Both the position numbers and the translations under genes were made by a program. A stretch of 64,000 bases of DNA from JAOUEA01 sp963825635 (GTDB lineage: Bacteria > Actinomycetota > UBA4738 > HRBIN12), in NCBI GenBank assembly GCA_963825635.1, contig CAWGTU010000001.1, positions 248,001-312,000 of the forward strand, in the 5' to 3' direction. This document shows positions 1 to 9,302 of this stretch, piece after piece; position 1 is the first letter of the stretch; every line of letters starts with the position of its first letter. The notes beneath the pieces are model-generated. The model made no database searches and was not told the DNA's origin. It saw nothing but the letters and a program-made list of their open reading frames with translations.

Positions 1-1
1 T

Positions 2-376
2 GGATTCCGAGACCTCGAGGAGGCACGCGACCTCGGCTCGATCACTCCCGACGATCTGCCGGGCATCACCGCGATCGACACGGAAGGCGTTCGGGCCCGT
101 GGGATCGAGGCGACCGTCGCGGCCGCCTTGCCGTCGGACGACCGGCGCTATTGGGTGTTCACCGATGTGGACGTGCTGGATCCGGGTGAGCTCACGGTCG
201 ACGCGCCGCAGCCCGACGGGCTGTCCTGGGGCGAGCTGACATCGTTGCTGACCCCGTTGGTCGGCGACCCTCGCTGCCTCGGCATCACGCTGGCCTGCTA
301 CAACCCCGACCTCGACGTCGACGGAAGCGGGGCTCGGCGGGTCGTCGCCATGCTCGCCGACGTCCTGCTCCGTTGA
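2..376 (+). CDS. Arginase/agmatinase-family ureohydrolase, C-terminal part (cut by window edge)
   Basis: The reading frame is open from the first complete codon of the window, so the N-terminal half lies upstream. The visible 124 residues carry TDVDVLDP, which matches the SxDxDxxDP manganese-ligand motif of the arginase/agmatinase family. It is followed by the usual Gly-Leu-Ser helix (DGLSWGEL) and a C-terminal strand ending near ITLACYNPDLD. The family hydrolyses a guanidino group to urea plus an amine; the substrate here cannot be told from this piece. A second family member lies at 5846-6853. The stop abuts the stop of the convergent cyclase gene within a TGATCA palindrome. Confidence 0.8.
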   Translation, partial: GFRDLEEARDLGSITPDDLPGITAIDTEGVRARGIEATVAAALPSDDRRYWVFTDVDVLDPGELTVDAPQPDGLSWGELTSLLTPLVGDPRCLGITLACYNPDLDVDGSGARRVVAMLADVLLR

Positions 377-3300
377 TCAGCGCTCCGTGAGCCCCGCCTC
401 GGCCCGCTCGACATCGGGGAGCCAGCCGAACGCACCGCAATCCGTCAGCACCCGTCTGGCCTCGGCGAGCGTGGCCGCGGGGTCCTGTCCTGCGGCCGCC
501 TCCGCCCTGGCGAGGTCGACCAAGGCTCGACCGAGCCCCGCTCGAACGCCGAGGCGCTCGAGCCCGTCAGTTCCCTCGCGGATCAGCCGCACGCTCTCCT
601 CGGGGTCGTTTGTGACGAGGCCGTCTACCACCATTCCCATCGCGAGCGCATGGGGAGACGTCCCGCGGAGCGAGAGGTCTCGATACGACGTGGCCTCCTC
701 ACGCCGGTCGAGCTCGACCAGCGCCCGTCCGAGATGCTCGAAGCCCTCGACGAACGCGTCAACGTGGAAGGAGCGAGCCAGCTCGACGCCGGGCATCAGC
801 TCGCGTGCGCTCTCCTCCAGGTCCCCGTTGAGGGCCGCCAGCACCCCCCTTGCCTCGATCAGTGGGAGATCGTTCTGCGGCTCGGGGTTCGCACGGGCGA
901 TGCTGGTCGCCTCGGAGAGCACCTGGCCTGCCTCGTCGAGCTTGCCTTGCTCCATCAGGGCATGCGAGAGAGCATTCAGCCGCATGCCCACGAGCGGATC
1001 GCTGCCGACGGCGCGTGCCTCTTCGAGTGCTTCGCGCTGGAGCCGTTCAGCCTCGCGGAGGTCACCGGCGTAGATCGCGTTGTCGCCGAGACTGCCGAGG
1101 ATCCATCCGATGTTGGTGCGGGTGGCGGACTTCCGGCTCAGCTCGAGACCCTCCAGCAGGATCTCGCGGCTCTGCGTGAAGTCCGATGTCCATTGCTCCA
1201 AGGTGCTCGGATAGTTGTTGTTGACGCGGAGCCTGACGTTGAGGTCGCCGCACTCCTTCGCGAGGCGGTGTGCCTCCTCCATCATCGAGATCGCTTCATC
1301 GCCTCGTCCGAGCATCGAGACGGCGATCGCCAGGTCCATCGCCGCCTCTGCGTGTACGACCGGTGCGTCCACACGCGCAGAGATCTCGAAGGCTCGTCGG
1401 AGCGGTGTCTCGGCCTCCGCGGGCATGCCGCGTCGCCAGCCGACCCACCCCCTGATCCGGAGCGCGTTCGCGAGCTCCGGAGTCTCGCCGAGGGGCTCGA
1501 GGATGGCGATCGCCGCGTCCACGTTCTTCCATACGGCGTCGGTGTCGCCGTGCTCGAAGGCGGCCTCGGCGAGTCGGGTCAGCGCATACCCCTTGCCCAG
1601 GAGGTCTCCGGATCCTTCCACGAGCGCGAGGAGGTCGCGGACCTGCACCTCGATCTCGTCGACCGGTAACGCGAGGGTCCCACTGTCGATACGAGAGCGG
1701 AGGATCGGGATCTGCTCGGCCGAGTCGGCTCCGACGTCCTCCGCCAGTTCGCAGGCCAGCGCGTACCATCGCTCCCCCTCGATCGGCAGCCAGAGCGCGG
1801 CGGCCCGGTCACCGGCCGCCCGCGCCCACCGGAACGCCTCGCGGGCCGTCGCGTCTCGCTCCGGACCCGTCTCGCCCAGCTCGTCGCGGTAGCGCAGCGC
1901 TTCCAGGAAGTGCGTCGCGATCAGCTCGGCGATCTCCTCGTCCCGGTCGCCCGCGCGACCCGAGGCCCACCCGGCGACAGCCTCGTGCTTCGCGGCTCGC
2001 AGCGACTTCGGGAGCGAGTCGTACGCCCCGTCGCGGAGCAGCGAGTGCCGGAAGGAGAACTCGGCCTCGTCGCGGAAGCTCGACGGCTCATGCGGCACGA
2101 TCAGCTCCTTCACCCGCAAGCGTCCGAGTGCCTCGCGGGCGACGCCCGGGTCGATGCCCGCGAGCGAGGCGACCGGTCCCAGCCAGAAGGTCTTGCCGAC
2201 GACCGAGGCGTCCTGCAGGAGCGCCTTCTCGTCATCGGGAAGGCCGTCGAGACGCGTGGCGATCAGGCCCTGGATCGAGCGGGGGACGTCGACGTCGGCC
2301 ACCGTGGCGGCGACCTCCCACCGCGAGGCCTCGGTCGCGCGGATCACGCCGCGGTCGATCAGCATCCGCACGATCTCCTCGGTGTAGAGCGGGTTGCCCT
2401 CGGCACGGTCCACGATCAACTTCCGCAGGTCGTCGGTGATCCCGCCAGGCAGGAGGTCGTCGACCATCGCGGCGTCCTCGTCGGGCGAGAGCGGGTCGAG
2501 GTAGATCGAGGCGGCGTTGCGCTTCCCGCCACCCCATGTCGGGCGGCGCTCCAGCAGCTCGGGCCGGGCCATCGTGAGCAGCAGGATGGGGCCCTGCGCC
2601 CAGTCCGCGACGTGCTCGATGAAGTCCAGCAACCCGTCGTCGGCCCAGTGGATGTCTTCGAGTGACAGCACGAGCGGGTATCGCGCCGCCATGCGCTCGA
2701 GGAACCGCCGCCACGCCTCGAACAGGTCCTCGCGCGAGTGACTGCGCTCGGTGGCGGCGACGAGCGCGGTGAGCTGGGGAGCCAACTCGCGGTCGCCGAA
2801 GAGCTCTTCGACCGCTCTCGCGGCCTTCTCCTGTGCCACCTCCGTCGGATCGTCATCGAGGATCTCGCACTGGGCCTTCACCGCGTCGGCCAGGGCGGAG
2901 TACGAGGTGTTGCCGTAGGCGAGGCAGCGGCCGGCCCGCCAGTAGAAGGTGGTGGGGAGCCCCTCGACATGCGCCGACACCTCGCGGTGCAGACGGGACT
3001 TCCCGACACCGGCCGGTCCGATGAGCGTCACGAGCGCCGGACGTCCCTCGGTCTCGACCCGGTGCAGGGTCTGTTTGAGGACCGCGAGCTCCTCGTCGCG
3101 ACCGATCAGTCGCGCCTGCATCCCGAGCGCCGGCCGTTCACCGCGTCGCTTCTTCGCCATGACGGCGAGCGCGTCCCACGCGGGCACGGGCTCGGCCTTG
3201 CCCTTCAGGGTGAGCGCCGGGAGCTCGGCGAGCTCGATCACGTCCTTCACGGCCGCGAAGACGCTCGGTCCGACGACGATGTGGCCGGCCTCTGCGGCCG

Positions 3301-3817
3301 TCTGCAGCCGGGCGGCGGTGTTCACGGCGTCGCCCGTGAGCATGCGGTCTCGGGCCCCGGTGGCTCGCTCGAGGTCGACGAGCACCTCGCCCGCCTCGAT
3401 CCCGATACGCATCGCGAGCTGCGGCTTCCCCTCGGTGGCGAACCCGCGGTTCAGCTCGGACAGGACGGCGAGCATCTCGAGCGCGGCGCGGACCGCGCGC
3501 TCGGGGTCGTCCTCATGCGTCCTCGGGATGCCGAACACCGCGAGCACCGCGTCACCCATGAACTTCTCCAGGTGTCCGCCGTACCGCTCGATCTCGTGCG
3601 AGAGCCGGTCGAAGGTCCGGCCGACGACCGACTGCACGATCTCGGGGTCCTGCTCCTCGGCGAGGGTGGTCGAGCCGACCAGGTCGGCGAAGAGCGCGGT
3701 CGCGAACTTGCGCTCCATGCGGGCGGCGGCCGGCTCGTCGCCGAGCGAGGCGCCGCAGTTGAGGCAGAACTTCGCTCGCTCGGGATTCTCTTCACCGCAC
3801 GAGGCGCAGGGATGCAT
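377..3817 (-). CDS. Zinc-ribbon adenylate/guanylate cyclase with AAA ATPase and TPR domains
   Basis: A 1146-residue signalling protein. The N terminus has a four-Cys zinc ribbon (C4, C7, C18, C21). A class III cyclase domain follows (about 35-220), with both metal-binding Asp motifs in place (FADLVGST and KFMGDAV). A P-loop ATPase comes next (Walker A GPAGVGKSR near residue 263, a Walker B-like LEDIHWADD), and the rest is TPR-like helical repeats. The architecture is common in actinobacteria and is thought to couple ligand or partner sensing to cAMP production. The effector is unknown. No Shine-Dalgarno site is seen, but a TAGGCT box sits 6 nt before the ATG. A second protein of this type is at 51129-53753. 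Confidence 0.85.
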   Translation of the reverse strand: MHPCASCGEENPERAKFCLNCGASLGDEPAAARMERKFATALFADLVGSTTLAEEQDPEIVQSVVGRTFDRLSHEIERYGGHLEKFMGDAVLAVFGIPRTHEDDPERAVRAALEMLAVLSELNRGFATEGKPQLAMRIGIEAGEVLVDLERATGARDRMLTGDAVNTAARLQTAAEAGHIVVGPSVFAAVKDVIELAELPALTLKGKAEPVPAWDALAVMAKKRRGERPALGMQARLIGRDEELAVLKQTLHRVETEGRPALVTLIGPAGVGKSRLHREVSAHVEGLPTTFYWRAGRCLAYGNTSYSALADAVKAQCEILDDDPTEVAQEKAARAVEELFGDRELAPQLTALVAATERSHSREDLFEAWRRFLERMAARYPLVLSLEDIHWADDGLLDFIEHVADWAQGPILLLTMARPELLERRPTWGGGKRNAASIYLDPLSPDEDAAMVDDLLPGGITDDLRKLIVDRAEGNPLYTEEIVRMLIDRGVIRATEASRWEVAATVADVDVPRSIQGLIATRLDGLPDDEKALLQDASVVGKTFWLGPVASLAGIDPGVAREALGRLRVKELIVPHEPSSFRDEAEFSFRHSLLRDGAYDSLPKSLRAAKHEAVAGWASGRAGDRDEEIAELIATHFLEALRYRDELGETGPERDATAREAFRWARAAGDRAAALWLPIEGERWYALACELAEDVGADSAEQIPILRSRIDSGTLALPVDEIEVQVRDLLALVEGSGDLLGKGYALTRLAEAAFEHGDTDAVWKNVDAAIAILEPLGETPELANALRIRGWVGWRRGMPAEAETPLRRAFEISARVDAPVVHAEAAMDLAIAVSMLGRGDEAISMMEEAHRLAKECGDLNVRLRVNNNYPSTLEQWTSDFTQSREILLEGLELSRKSATRTNIGWILGSLGDNAIYAGDLREAERLQREALEEARAVGSDPLVGMRLNALSHALMEQGKLDEAGQVLSEATSIARANPEPQNDLPLIEARGVLAALNGDLEESARELMPGVELARSFHVDAFVEGFEHLGRALVELDRREEATSYRDLSLRGTSPHALAMGMVVDGLVTNDPEESVRLIREGTDGLERLGVRAGLGRALVDLARAEAAAGQDPAATLAEARRVLTDCGAFGWLPDVERAEAGLTER

Positions 3818-3823
3818 GTGGGG

Positions 3824-3829
3824 AGCCTA
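3824..3829 (-). promoter_or_regulatory. Putative -10 box (TAGGCT) for leaderless cyclase mRNA
   Basis: TAGGCT on the minus strand ends 6 nt before the ATG at 3817, the spacing expected if transcription starts at or next to the start codon. No ribosome binding site lies between. Confidence 0.45.
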
Positions 3830-3866
3830 CGAGGTCGGGTCGTGTGGACGCGACCCTCCCCCCGTC

Positions 3867-4796
3867 TCACTCCGGAGCGGCGTCGATCGCGTCGCGGGTG
3901 GGCATGCCGTCCCGGGCCCCAACCACTTCCACGGAGAGCGCGGCCGCCACCACCGCTCTCCTGAGCGCATCCGTGAGTCCCGAGCCCTCGAGCAGACCCG
4001 CTGCGAGCACGCCATTGAGGGTGTCGCCCGCCCCGGTCGTGTCGACCGGGCGCATCTTCGGCGCGGTCACCCTCATCTCGCCCCCGGGCCCGTAGGCGAT
4101 CGCGCCTTCCTCGCCGAGCGTGACGACGACCGAGAGTCCCTCGTACCCGGCCGCGAGGCGCCTGGCGCCACCTCGCGGCTCCTCGGCCTGTGCCGCCAGG
4201 ATCGAGAGTTCCCCCGCATTCGGCGTGACCACCGTCGCGAACGGCAGCAGGTCATGGGCTTCGACCCGTGCGGGTGCAGGATTCACGACGACCGGCAGCC
4301 CCCGATCGTGTCCCCACATCGCCGCGGCCTCGACCGACTGCAACGGCACCTCCAGACTCACGAGTACCGCTCCGACGCCGGCGCCGAGCGAGTGGAGCGC
4401 CGCCGTCACCGACGCCTTCGTCAACCCCGCGTTCGCCCCCGGTGCGACCACGATCTGGTTCTCACCCGACGCGCCCACCGCGATCAGCGCGACGCCGGAG
4501 GCCGAGGATCGATCGATCGCGACGTGCGTGACATCGATCCCCTCGATCGCGAGCAGTTCGCGCGCCGACTCGCCGAACGCGTCGGGGCCGACCGCGCCGA
4601 TCATCGCGACCCGGCCGTTCGTGCCGAGCGCGCGGGCGGCTGCGACGGCCTGGTTCCCTCCCTTGCCGCCCTGGTGCTGGGAGAACTCGCCTCCCACGAC
4701 CGTTTCGCCGGCGGCGGGCAGGCGTGATCCGCGCACGACCAGGTCGACGTTGATCGCGCCGACCACGGCGAGCGTGTCGCCGCCGGTCGGGCTCAC
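3867..4796 (-). CDS. rbsK: Ribokinase (PfkB family)
   Basis: A 309-residue PfkB-family sugar kinase. The N-terminal motif GGKGGNQAVAAARAL matches the first PfkB signature. The C-terminal DTTGAGDTLNGVL carries the catalytic Asp and the anion hole of the second. Ribokinase makes ribose-5-phosphate from ribose. The GTG start at 4796 overlaps the stop of the upstream nucleoside hydrolase as GTGA, so the two are translationally coupled. Ribose freed from nucleosides would be phosphorylated by this enzyme. An upstream extension of the frame exists but lies inside the hydrolase gene and is rejected. Confidence 0.9.
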   Translation of the reverse strand: MSPTGGDTLAVVGAINVDLVVRGSRLPAAGETVVGGEFSQHQGGKGGNQAVAAARALGTNGRVAMIGAVGPDAFGESARELLAIEGIDVTHVAIDRSSASGVALIAVGASGENQIVVAPGANAGLTKASVTAALHSLGAGVGAVLVSLEVPLQSVEAAAMWGHDRGLPVVVNPAPARVEAHDLLPFATVVTPNAGELSILAAQAEEPRGGARRLAAGYEGLSVVVTLGEEGAIAYGPGGEMRVTAPKMRPVDTTGAGDTLNGVLAAGLLEGSGLTDALRRAVVAAALSVEVVGARDGMPTRDAIDAAPE

Positions 4797-5791
4797 GCAG
4801 GAGCCTCCACGAGGGATCGGAGCCGGTCGGCGAAACGCGTGAGGAACCGCTCGACGTCGACATCGAGCGCGACGCGGGCGTTCTCCTCGGGTTCCCACCC
4901 GACCGGCCACGGGCTGTGGCGCACCCCGTGCAGGTCCGCCACCGTCATGCCGCGCGTCCACTGGCCGTCGGTCTCGACCTCGACGCGGGTCGTCTCGAAG
5001 GTGCCGAGGGTCTCGTCGATCGCGAGCGCCAGGGCGAGCGGATCGTGCATCGCGGCCCCGCCGATCACGCCGGTGCGCTCGTAGAACTCGATGTAGTACG
5101 GCACGGACTGCTGCATGAAGCGGCCGACCGGCGAGCCCGGCCCGCCCTCACAGATCGCGTCGAGCGCTGGTCGCGAGAGCTGCACGCGGTCGGTGACGTC
5201 GAGCCCGGCGCACAGCGGCAGCCTCTCGGCCGGGCGCCCGGAGAACCCACGGAACACCGCCTGTGCCGCGTCGGGGTCGACCCAGATGTTCGCCTCGGCG
5301 GCCGGCGTCGCATTGCCGCCCCGCGCGAACGCGCCACCCATGATCGCGAAGCCGCCGAGCAGCTCGGGCAGCCCGGGTTCCTCGGCGAGCGCGAGCGCCA
5401 CGTTCGTCAACGGGCCGGTGGCGACGAGCAGCACCTCGCCGGGTCTCGCGCGCGCGACCTCGACCAGCAGCTGGGCGGCCGACCGCGACGAAGGCTCATG
5501 CGACGGCGTCGGCAGCTCCGCGTCGCCGAGTCCGTGCTCGCCGTGCACGACGGGGAACGGCTCGTGGTCGCGGACGAGGGGCCTCGCCGCCCCTCGCGCG
5601 ACCTCGACGTCGCCGCGTCCGACGAGCTCGAGCACCGCGAGCGTGTTCCGCGTTGCGTGCTCGACCGTCACGTTGCCCATCACGCTGGTCGCCGCGATCA
5701 GCTCGACCTCGGGGGATGCGGCCGCGTAGAGCAGGGCGAGCGCGTCGTCGACGCCGGTGTCGACATCGAGGATCAGAGGCCGGGGGTCCAT
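4793..5791 (-). CDS. Inosine/uridine-preferring nucleoside hydrolase
   Basis: A 332-residue member of the nucleoside N-ribohydrolase family. The N-terminal DVDTGVDDALAL is the calcium-binding Asp cluster that defines the family. Further in, NIWVDPDAA and HDPLALA match the substrate-pocket and second metal regions. The enzyme splits nucleosides into base and ribose. It is followed by a coupled ribokinase, which would use the ribose. A TAGTCT box lies 6 nt before the ATG and no Shine-Dalgarno site is visible. It is divergent from the ureohydrolase at 5846. The preferred nucleoside is not readable from sequence. Confidence 0.9.
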   Translation of the reverse strand: MDPRPLILDVDTGVDDALALLYAAASPEVELIAATSVMGNVTVEHATRNTLAVLELVGRGDVEVARGAARPLVRDHEPFPVVHGEHGLGDAELPTPSHEPSSRSAAQLLVEVARARPGEVLLVATGPLTNVALALAEEPGLPELLGGFAIMGGAFARGGNATPAAEANIWVDPDAAQAVFRGFSGRPAERLPLCAGLDVTDRVQLSRPALDAICEGGPGSPVGRFMQQSVPYYIEFYERTGVIGGAAMHDPLALALAIDETLGTFETTRVEVETDGQWTRGMTVADLHGVRHSPWPVGWEPEENARVALDVDVERFLTRFADRLRSLVEAPA

Positions 5792-5797
5792 GCCCGA

Positions 5798-5803
5798 AGA
5801 CTA
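5798..5803 (-). promoter_or_regulatory. Putative -10 box (TAGTCT) for nucleoside hydrolase-ribokinase operon
   Basis: TAGTCT on the minus strand is separated from the ATG at 5791 by 6 nt, fitting a leaderless transcript for the two-gene operon. Confidence 0.45.
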
Positions 5804-5845
5804 CCGACCGTAGACTCGCTGCGAGTCCGCCGAGGAGACCGTTCG

Positions 5846-6853
5846 ATGGAGCCCTCTGAGTACGAGTTCAGCCGACAGGATCTCGACTTCCTGCACTGGT
5901 GGGGCGTGCCGACGCTGTTTCGGTGCCCGCACGTTCCCGACCCCGCCGAGTGCGACATCGCGCTCGTCGGCGTGCCGCACAGCTCGGGGAACGGCACGAC
6001 GTGGCGCGACCAGCATCTCGGACCACGCTCGATGCGCGACGTCTCGATGGCGTACCGGCGTTTCCATCTGAAGTGGCAGCTCGATCCGTGGAGCGCGTGC
6101 CGCATCCACGACGTCGGCGACGTCCCGATCTACGAGTCCCTCGTGAACGACCGGGCGGTCCGCGAGATCGAGGTCTTCTACGGGGCGATCGACCGTGCCG
6201 GTGCGCGTCCCGTCTCGATCGGCGGCGACCATTCGATCTCGCTCGCGATCCTGCGCGCGATCGCGGGCCCCGAGTCGAGGCACGGGCAGCCGGCTGCGGT
6301 CGTGCACTTCGACGCGCACTACGACACGTACGACGACTTCCCGAACTGGTACGGAGCGTCCGACAGTGCAGGCCACTGGGCGTCGAAGTCGGTGCACGAG
6401 CACCACGTCGACGCGACCCGCAGCGTCCAGATCGGCATCCGCGGTCATGATGTCTGGATGGACCCCGGGAAGACGAGCCGCGAGCTCGGCTACCGGATCG
6501 TCACGAAGGACGAATTCGACGACGAGCTCGGTATCGACGGCACGATCGCGTTGATCCGCGAGCGCGTGGGCGACCTGCCCGTGTACGTGTCCTTCGACCT
6601 GGATGCCCTCGACACGACGATCGCGCCGGCGGTCTCGAATCCCGAGCCCGGCGAGGAAGGCCTCACGATGAAAGAGGCGATCCGGGTGCTGCAGGGCATG
6701 CGCGGGATGAACCTGATCGGCGCCGACGTCGTGGAGCTGATGCCCTCGCTCGACTCCCCGAACTCGATGACGGCGCAGAACGCCACGCGCATCGCGTTCG
6801 AGCTGATCTGCCTGCTCGCCGACGGCGTCGGGGGCGAGGCCTCCGCGGGCTAG
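5846..6853 (+). CDS. Agmatinase/guanidinobutyrase-like ureohydrolase
   Basis: A 335-residue arginase-family enzyme. Manganese-ligand motifs are seen in order: GGDHSIS, HFDAHYD and SFDLDALD. The last lacks the usual Pro after the final Asp (DTTIAP rather than DPxxAP). Agmatinase, guanidinobutyrase and guanidinopropionase are all possible; arginase proper is less likely because of the extended N terminus. ATG 5846 is chosen because a GAGGAG site lies 8 nt upstream. The stop overlaps the convergent TetR gene by 4 bp (CTAG). Together with the truncated family member at the left edge it suggests use of guanidino compounds as nitrogen sources. Confidence 0.85.
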   Translation: MEPSEYEFSRQDLDFLHWWGVPTLFRCPHVPDPAECDIALVGVPHSSGNGTTWRDQHLGPRSMRDVSMAYRRFHLKWQLDPWSACRIHDVGDVPIYESLVNDRAVREIEVFYGAIDRAGARPVSIGGDHSISLAILRAIAGPESRHGQPAAVVHFDAHYDTYDDFPNWYGASDSAGHWASKSVHEHHVDATRSVQIGIRGHDVWMDPGKTSRELGYRIVTKDEFDDELGIDGTIALIRERVGDLPVYVSFDLDALDTTIAPAVSNPEPGEEGLTMKEAIRVLQGMRGMNLIGADVVELMPSLDSPNSMTAQNATRIAFELICLLADGVGGEASAG

Positions 6854-7497
6854 GCGCTCGCGGCCGGTTCCAGGTCGAAGCCGATCAGGCTCGCCGCGAC
6901 CTCCTGGCACATGCGCTGCATGTGCTCGGGGCCCACCTGCGTGTCGTTCATCAGCACCTGGATCGCGAGGCCGTCGATCAGCGCGCCGAGCTTCAGGCCG
7001 ATCTCGTCGGCGTCCTCGCCCTCGTCGAACTCGCCGGTGATGCGTCCCTGCCGCACGATGTCGGCGATCGACTGACGCCACCGCCGATCGAGCACCTCGC
7101 GCTCCTTGGCGAGCGCGGGGTCGCGGAGGGCTCGCACCCAGATCTCGATCCACAGCGCCCACTCCTCGAGCCGCTCGAAGTCGGGGAGCAGCCCCGGTAC
7201 CGACAGGTCGATCAGGCGCCAGAGTTGGTCGCGGGCGGAGTCGAGGCGGCGAAGGTCGCGAGCCTGCGCCAGGTAGTACTTGTCGTTGGCGTAGGTGAGC
7301 GCCTCGACGAGCAGCCGGTCCTTGGACTCGAAGTAGTAGAGGATCAGGCCGGGGGAGACGCCGCAGCGCTCAGCGATGTCCTGGATGCGCGTCTCGGCGA
7401 GTCCGCGATCGGTGATCACGCGAGCGGCCGCTTCAAGGATCTCCTGATGGCGATCCTTGCCGTTCTTCTGACGTGCGCGAGCCACCGGTGCCTCCAT
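6850..7497 (-). CDS. TetR/AcrR-family transcriptional regulator
   Basis: A 215-residue protein with an N-terminal TetR helix-turn-helix (about residues 18-65, including IQDIAERCGVSPGLILYYF). The all-helical remainder is the usual ligand/dimer domain. The start at 7497 places the DNA-binding domain near the N terminus; an in-frame extension to 7584 exists but would run through the promoter region. It is divergent from the FAD oxidoreductase and acyl-CoA synthetase genes, so it probably controls them. Two inverted repeats sit between (7569-7596 and 7609-7630). The inducer is unknown. Confidence 0.9.
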   Translation of the reverse strand: MEAPVARARQKNGKDRHQEILEAAARVITDRGLAETRIQDIAERCGVSPGLILYYFESKDRLLVEALTYANDKYYLAQARDLRRLDSARDQLWRLIDLSVPGLLPDFERLEEWALWIEIWVRALRDPALAKEREVLDRRWRQSIADIVRQGRITGEFDEGEDADEIGLKLGALIDGLAIQVLMNDTQVGPEHMQRMCQEVAASLIGFDLEPAASA

Positions 7498-7556
7498 CCT
7501 GAACGCCGCACAGATTGAGGCCGCCGGCGCCCGTTCCTTGTATGAGCGTTCAAGCA

Positions 7557-7584
7557 ACTGTACCGGCATGACCTGCGAAGTCAA
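7557..7584 (-). promoter_or_regulatory. Putative promoter of the TetR gene
   Basis: On the minus strand TTGACT (7584-7579) and TACAGT (7562-7557) are separated by 16 nt, a reasonable -35/-10 pair about 60 nt before the TetR start. It overlaps the inverted repeat at 7569-7596, which would allow autoregulation. Confidence 0.4.
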
Positions 7585-7596
7585 AACCGGAGGTCA
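7569..7596. promoter_or_regulatory. Candidate TetR operator 1 (inverted repeat)
   Basis: TGACCT at 7569-7574 and AGGTCA at 7591-7596 form a perfect 6-bp inverted repeat with a 16-bp spacer. It lies across the minus-strand promoter of the TetR gene. Confidence 0.35.
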
Positions 7597-7608
7597 GCGA
7601 TGACCGAG

Positions 7609-7638
7609 TTGACTGGTGATTCAAAGTCAAGCCATACT
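7609..7638 (+). promoter_or_regulatory. Putative promoter with candidate TetR operator 2
   Basis: TTGACT (7609-7614) and CATACT (7633-7638) with an 18-nt spacer make a sigma-70-like promoter for the gene at 7683. TTGACT also pairs with AGTCAA (7625-7630) as a 6-bp inverted repeat covering the -35 box and most of the spacer, which is a plausible repressor site. Confidence 0.45.
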
Positions 7639-7682
7639 GCCCGGGTTCCAGACCGAACGTCACAGGGGAAGGACAGCTGGTC

Positions 7683-9302
7683 ATGGCTTCGAACACCTAC
7701 GACGCGATCGTCATCGGCGGCGGCCACAACGGGCTCACGAGCGGCGCGTACTTCGCCCGTCACGGCGCCCGCACGGTGGTGCTGGAGAGCCGCACCAAGA
7801 CCGGCGGCGCCGCCGACACGAGCGCTCCGTTCGCCGATCACCCCGACATCAACGTCACCACCTACAGCTACGTGATGTCGCTGATGCCGCCGACGATCAT
7901 CCGCGAGCTGAACCTGAAGCGCCACGGGTACGACGTGACGCCGTTCGGTCCGTACTTCCAGGCCTTCCCGGACGGGCGCGCCATCACCGTCTATGCGGAC
8001 GACGCGCGCAAGAGCTACGACTCGATCGCTCAGTTCTCGAAGAAGGACGCCGACACGCTGCCGAAGTGGGAGGCGTGGATGAAGGGCGTCTCCGACGTGC
8101 TCGGCCCGCTCTTGCTGAGCGTGCCGCCCCATGTGGGTTCGATGAAGCTCGGCGACCTGCTCCCGCAGCTGCAGACCGCATGGAACATGCGCAAGCTCGG
8201 GCAGCGTGGGGTGGCCGACGTCACCCGGCTGTTCACGATGAGCGTGACGGACCTGCTCGACGACTGGTTCGAGTCCGACGCGATCAAAGCGATGCTCACG
8301 GTCAACGGCGTGATCGGCACGTGGGCAGGCCCCGACGAGCCCGGCACCGCCTACGTGATGCTGCATCACTCGATCGGCGACGTCGGCGACGGCCATCTCG
8401 GCAGCTGGGGCTTCCAGCAGGGCGGCATGGGCGCGGTGAGCGACTCGATCCGTCGCAGCGCCGAGTCGTTCGGATGTGAGGTGCGCACCGAGGCGAAGGT
8501 CGCGAAGATCCTGACCCGCGGCGGCCGTTCGGTGGGCGTGGCGCTCGAGAACGGCGAGGAGCTGCGCGCACCGGTCGTCGTGAGTTGCATCCATCCGAAG
8601 ATCGGATTCCTCGACCTGCTCGACCGTAACGAGCTGCCCGCCGACTTCGTCTGGGACATAGAGCGCTGGAAGACGCGTTCCGGCACGGTGAAGGTCAACG
8701 TCGCGATCAGCGAGCTCCCGAACTTCACGGCGATGCCCGGCACCGAGCAGCAGGACCACCACACCGGGTCGGTCGAGCTCTGCTTCTCGCCGCAGTACGC
8801 GGAGCGCGCGTTCCAGGATGCGCACATCGACCGCAAGCCCTCGGTGGCGCCGTTCGTCGACGGCACGATCCCGACGACGCTCGACAAGAAGCTGGCGCCC
8901 GAGGGGGTGCACGTCTTCTCGATGTTCACGCAATGGGTGCCCGAGGACTGGGTGAACGAGCCCCACCGTGACGAGCTCGACGCCTACGCGCAGCGCATCT
9001 TCGACGGGTACAACGAGCTCGCGCCGAACTTCAAGGACTCGATCATCGACTACCAGGTGATCGGGCCGTACGACATGGAGCAGGACCTCGGGCTGATCGG
9101 CGGGAACATCTTCCACGGCGAGCTCTCGGTGGACCAGCTGTTCCACATGCGCCCGGCGCCCGGGTTCGCCGACTTCCGCACACCGGTCAAGGGTCTGTAC
9201 CACGGCTCGTGCGCGACCCACGGTGGGGGCGGCGTGAACGGCATCCCCGGGTGGCAGGCGTACAAGGCGGCCGTGAAGGACAAGGCCATCTCGAAGAAGT
9301 AG
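7683..9302 (+). CDS. FAD-dependent oxidoreductase, PYROXD2/phytoene-desaturase-like
   Basis: A 539-residue flavoprotein. The N-terminal dinucleotide-binding fold is clear (AIVIGGGHNGLTSGAYFA, then an acidic strand end VVLES). The C terminus has the second FAD motif region (GGGGVNGIPGW). Length and pattern fit the PYROXD2 branch of the CrtI-like amine-oxidase/desaturase superfamily; the reaction is unassigned. A GGGGAAGG ribosome site lies 10 nt before the ATG. The following acyl-CoA synthetase starts at the next base after the stop, so the two form an operon, probably under the divergent TetR protein. Confidence 0.85.
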   Translation: MASNTYDAIVIGGGHNGLTSGAYFARHGARTVVLESRTKTGGAADTSAPFADHPDINVTTYSYVMSLMPPTIIRELNLKRHGYDVTPFGPYFQAFPDGRAITVYADDARKSYDSIAQFSKKDADTLPKWEAWMKGVSDVLGPLLLSVPPHVGSMKLGDLLPQLQTAWNMRKLGQRGVADVTRLFTMSVTDLLDDWFESDAIKAMLTVNGVIGTWAGPDEPGTAYVMLHHSIGDVGDGHLGSWGFQQGGMGAVSDSIRRSAESFGCEVRTEAKVAKILTRGGRSVGVALENGEELRAPVVVSCIHPKIGFLDLLDRNELPADFVWDIERWKTRSGTVKVNVAISELPNFTAMPGTEQQDHHTGSVELCFSPQYAERAFQDAHIDRKPSVAPFVDGTIPTTLDKKLAPEGVHVFSMFTQWVPEDWVNEPHRDELDAYAQRIFDGYNELAPNFKDSIIDYQVIGPYDMEQDLGLIGGNIFHGELSVDQLFHMRPAPGFADFRTPVKGLYHGSCATHGGGGVNGIPGWQAYKAAVKDKAISKK

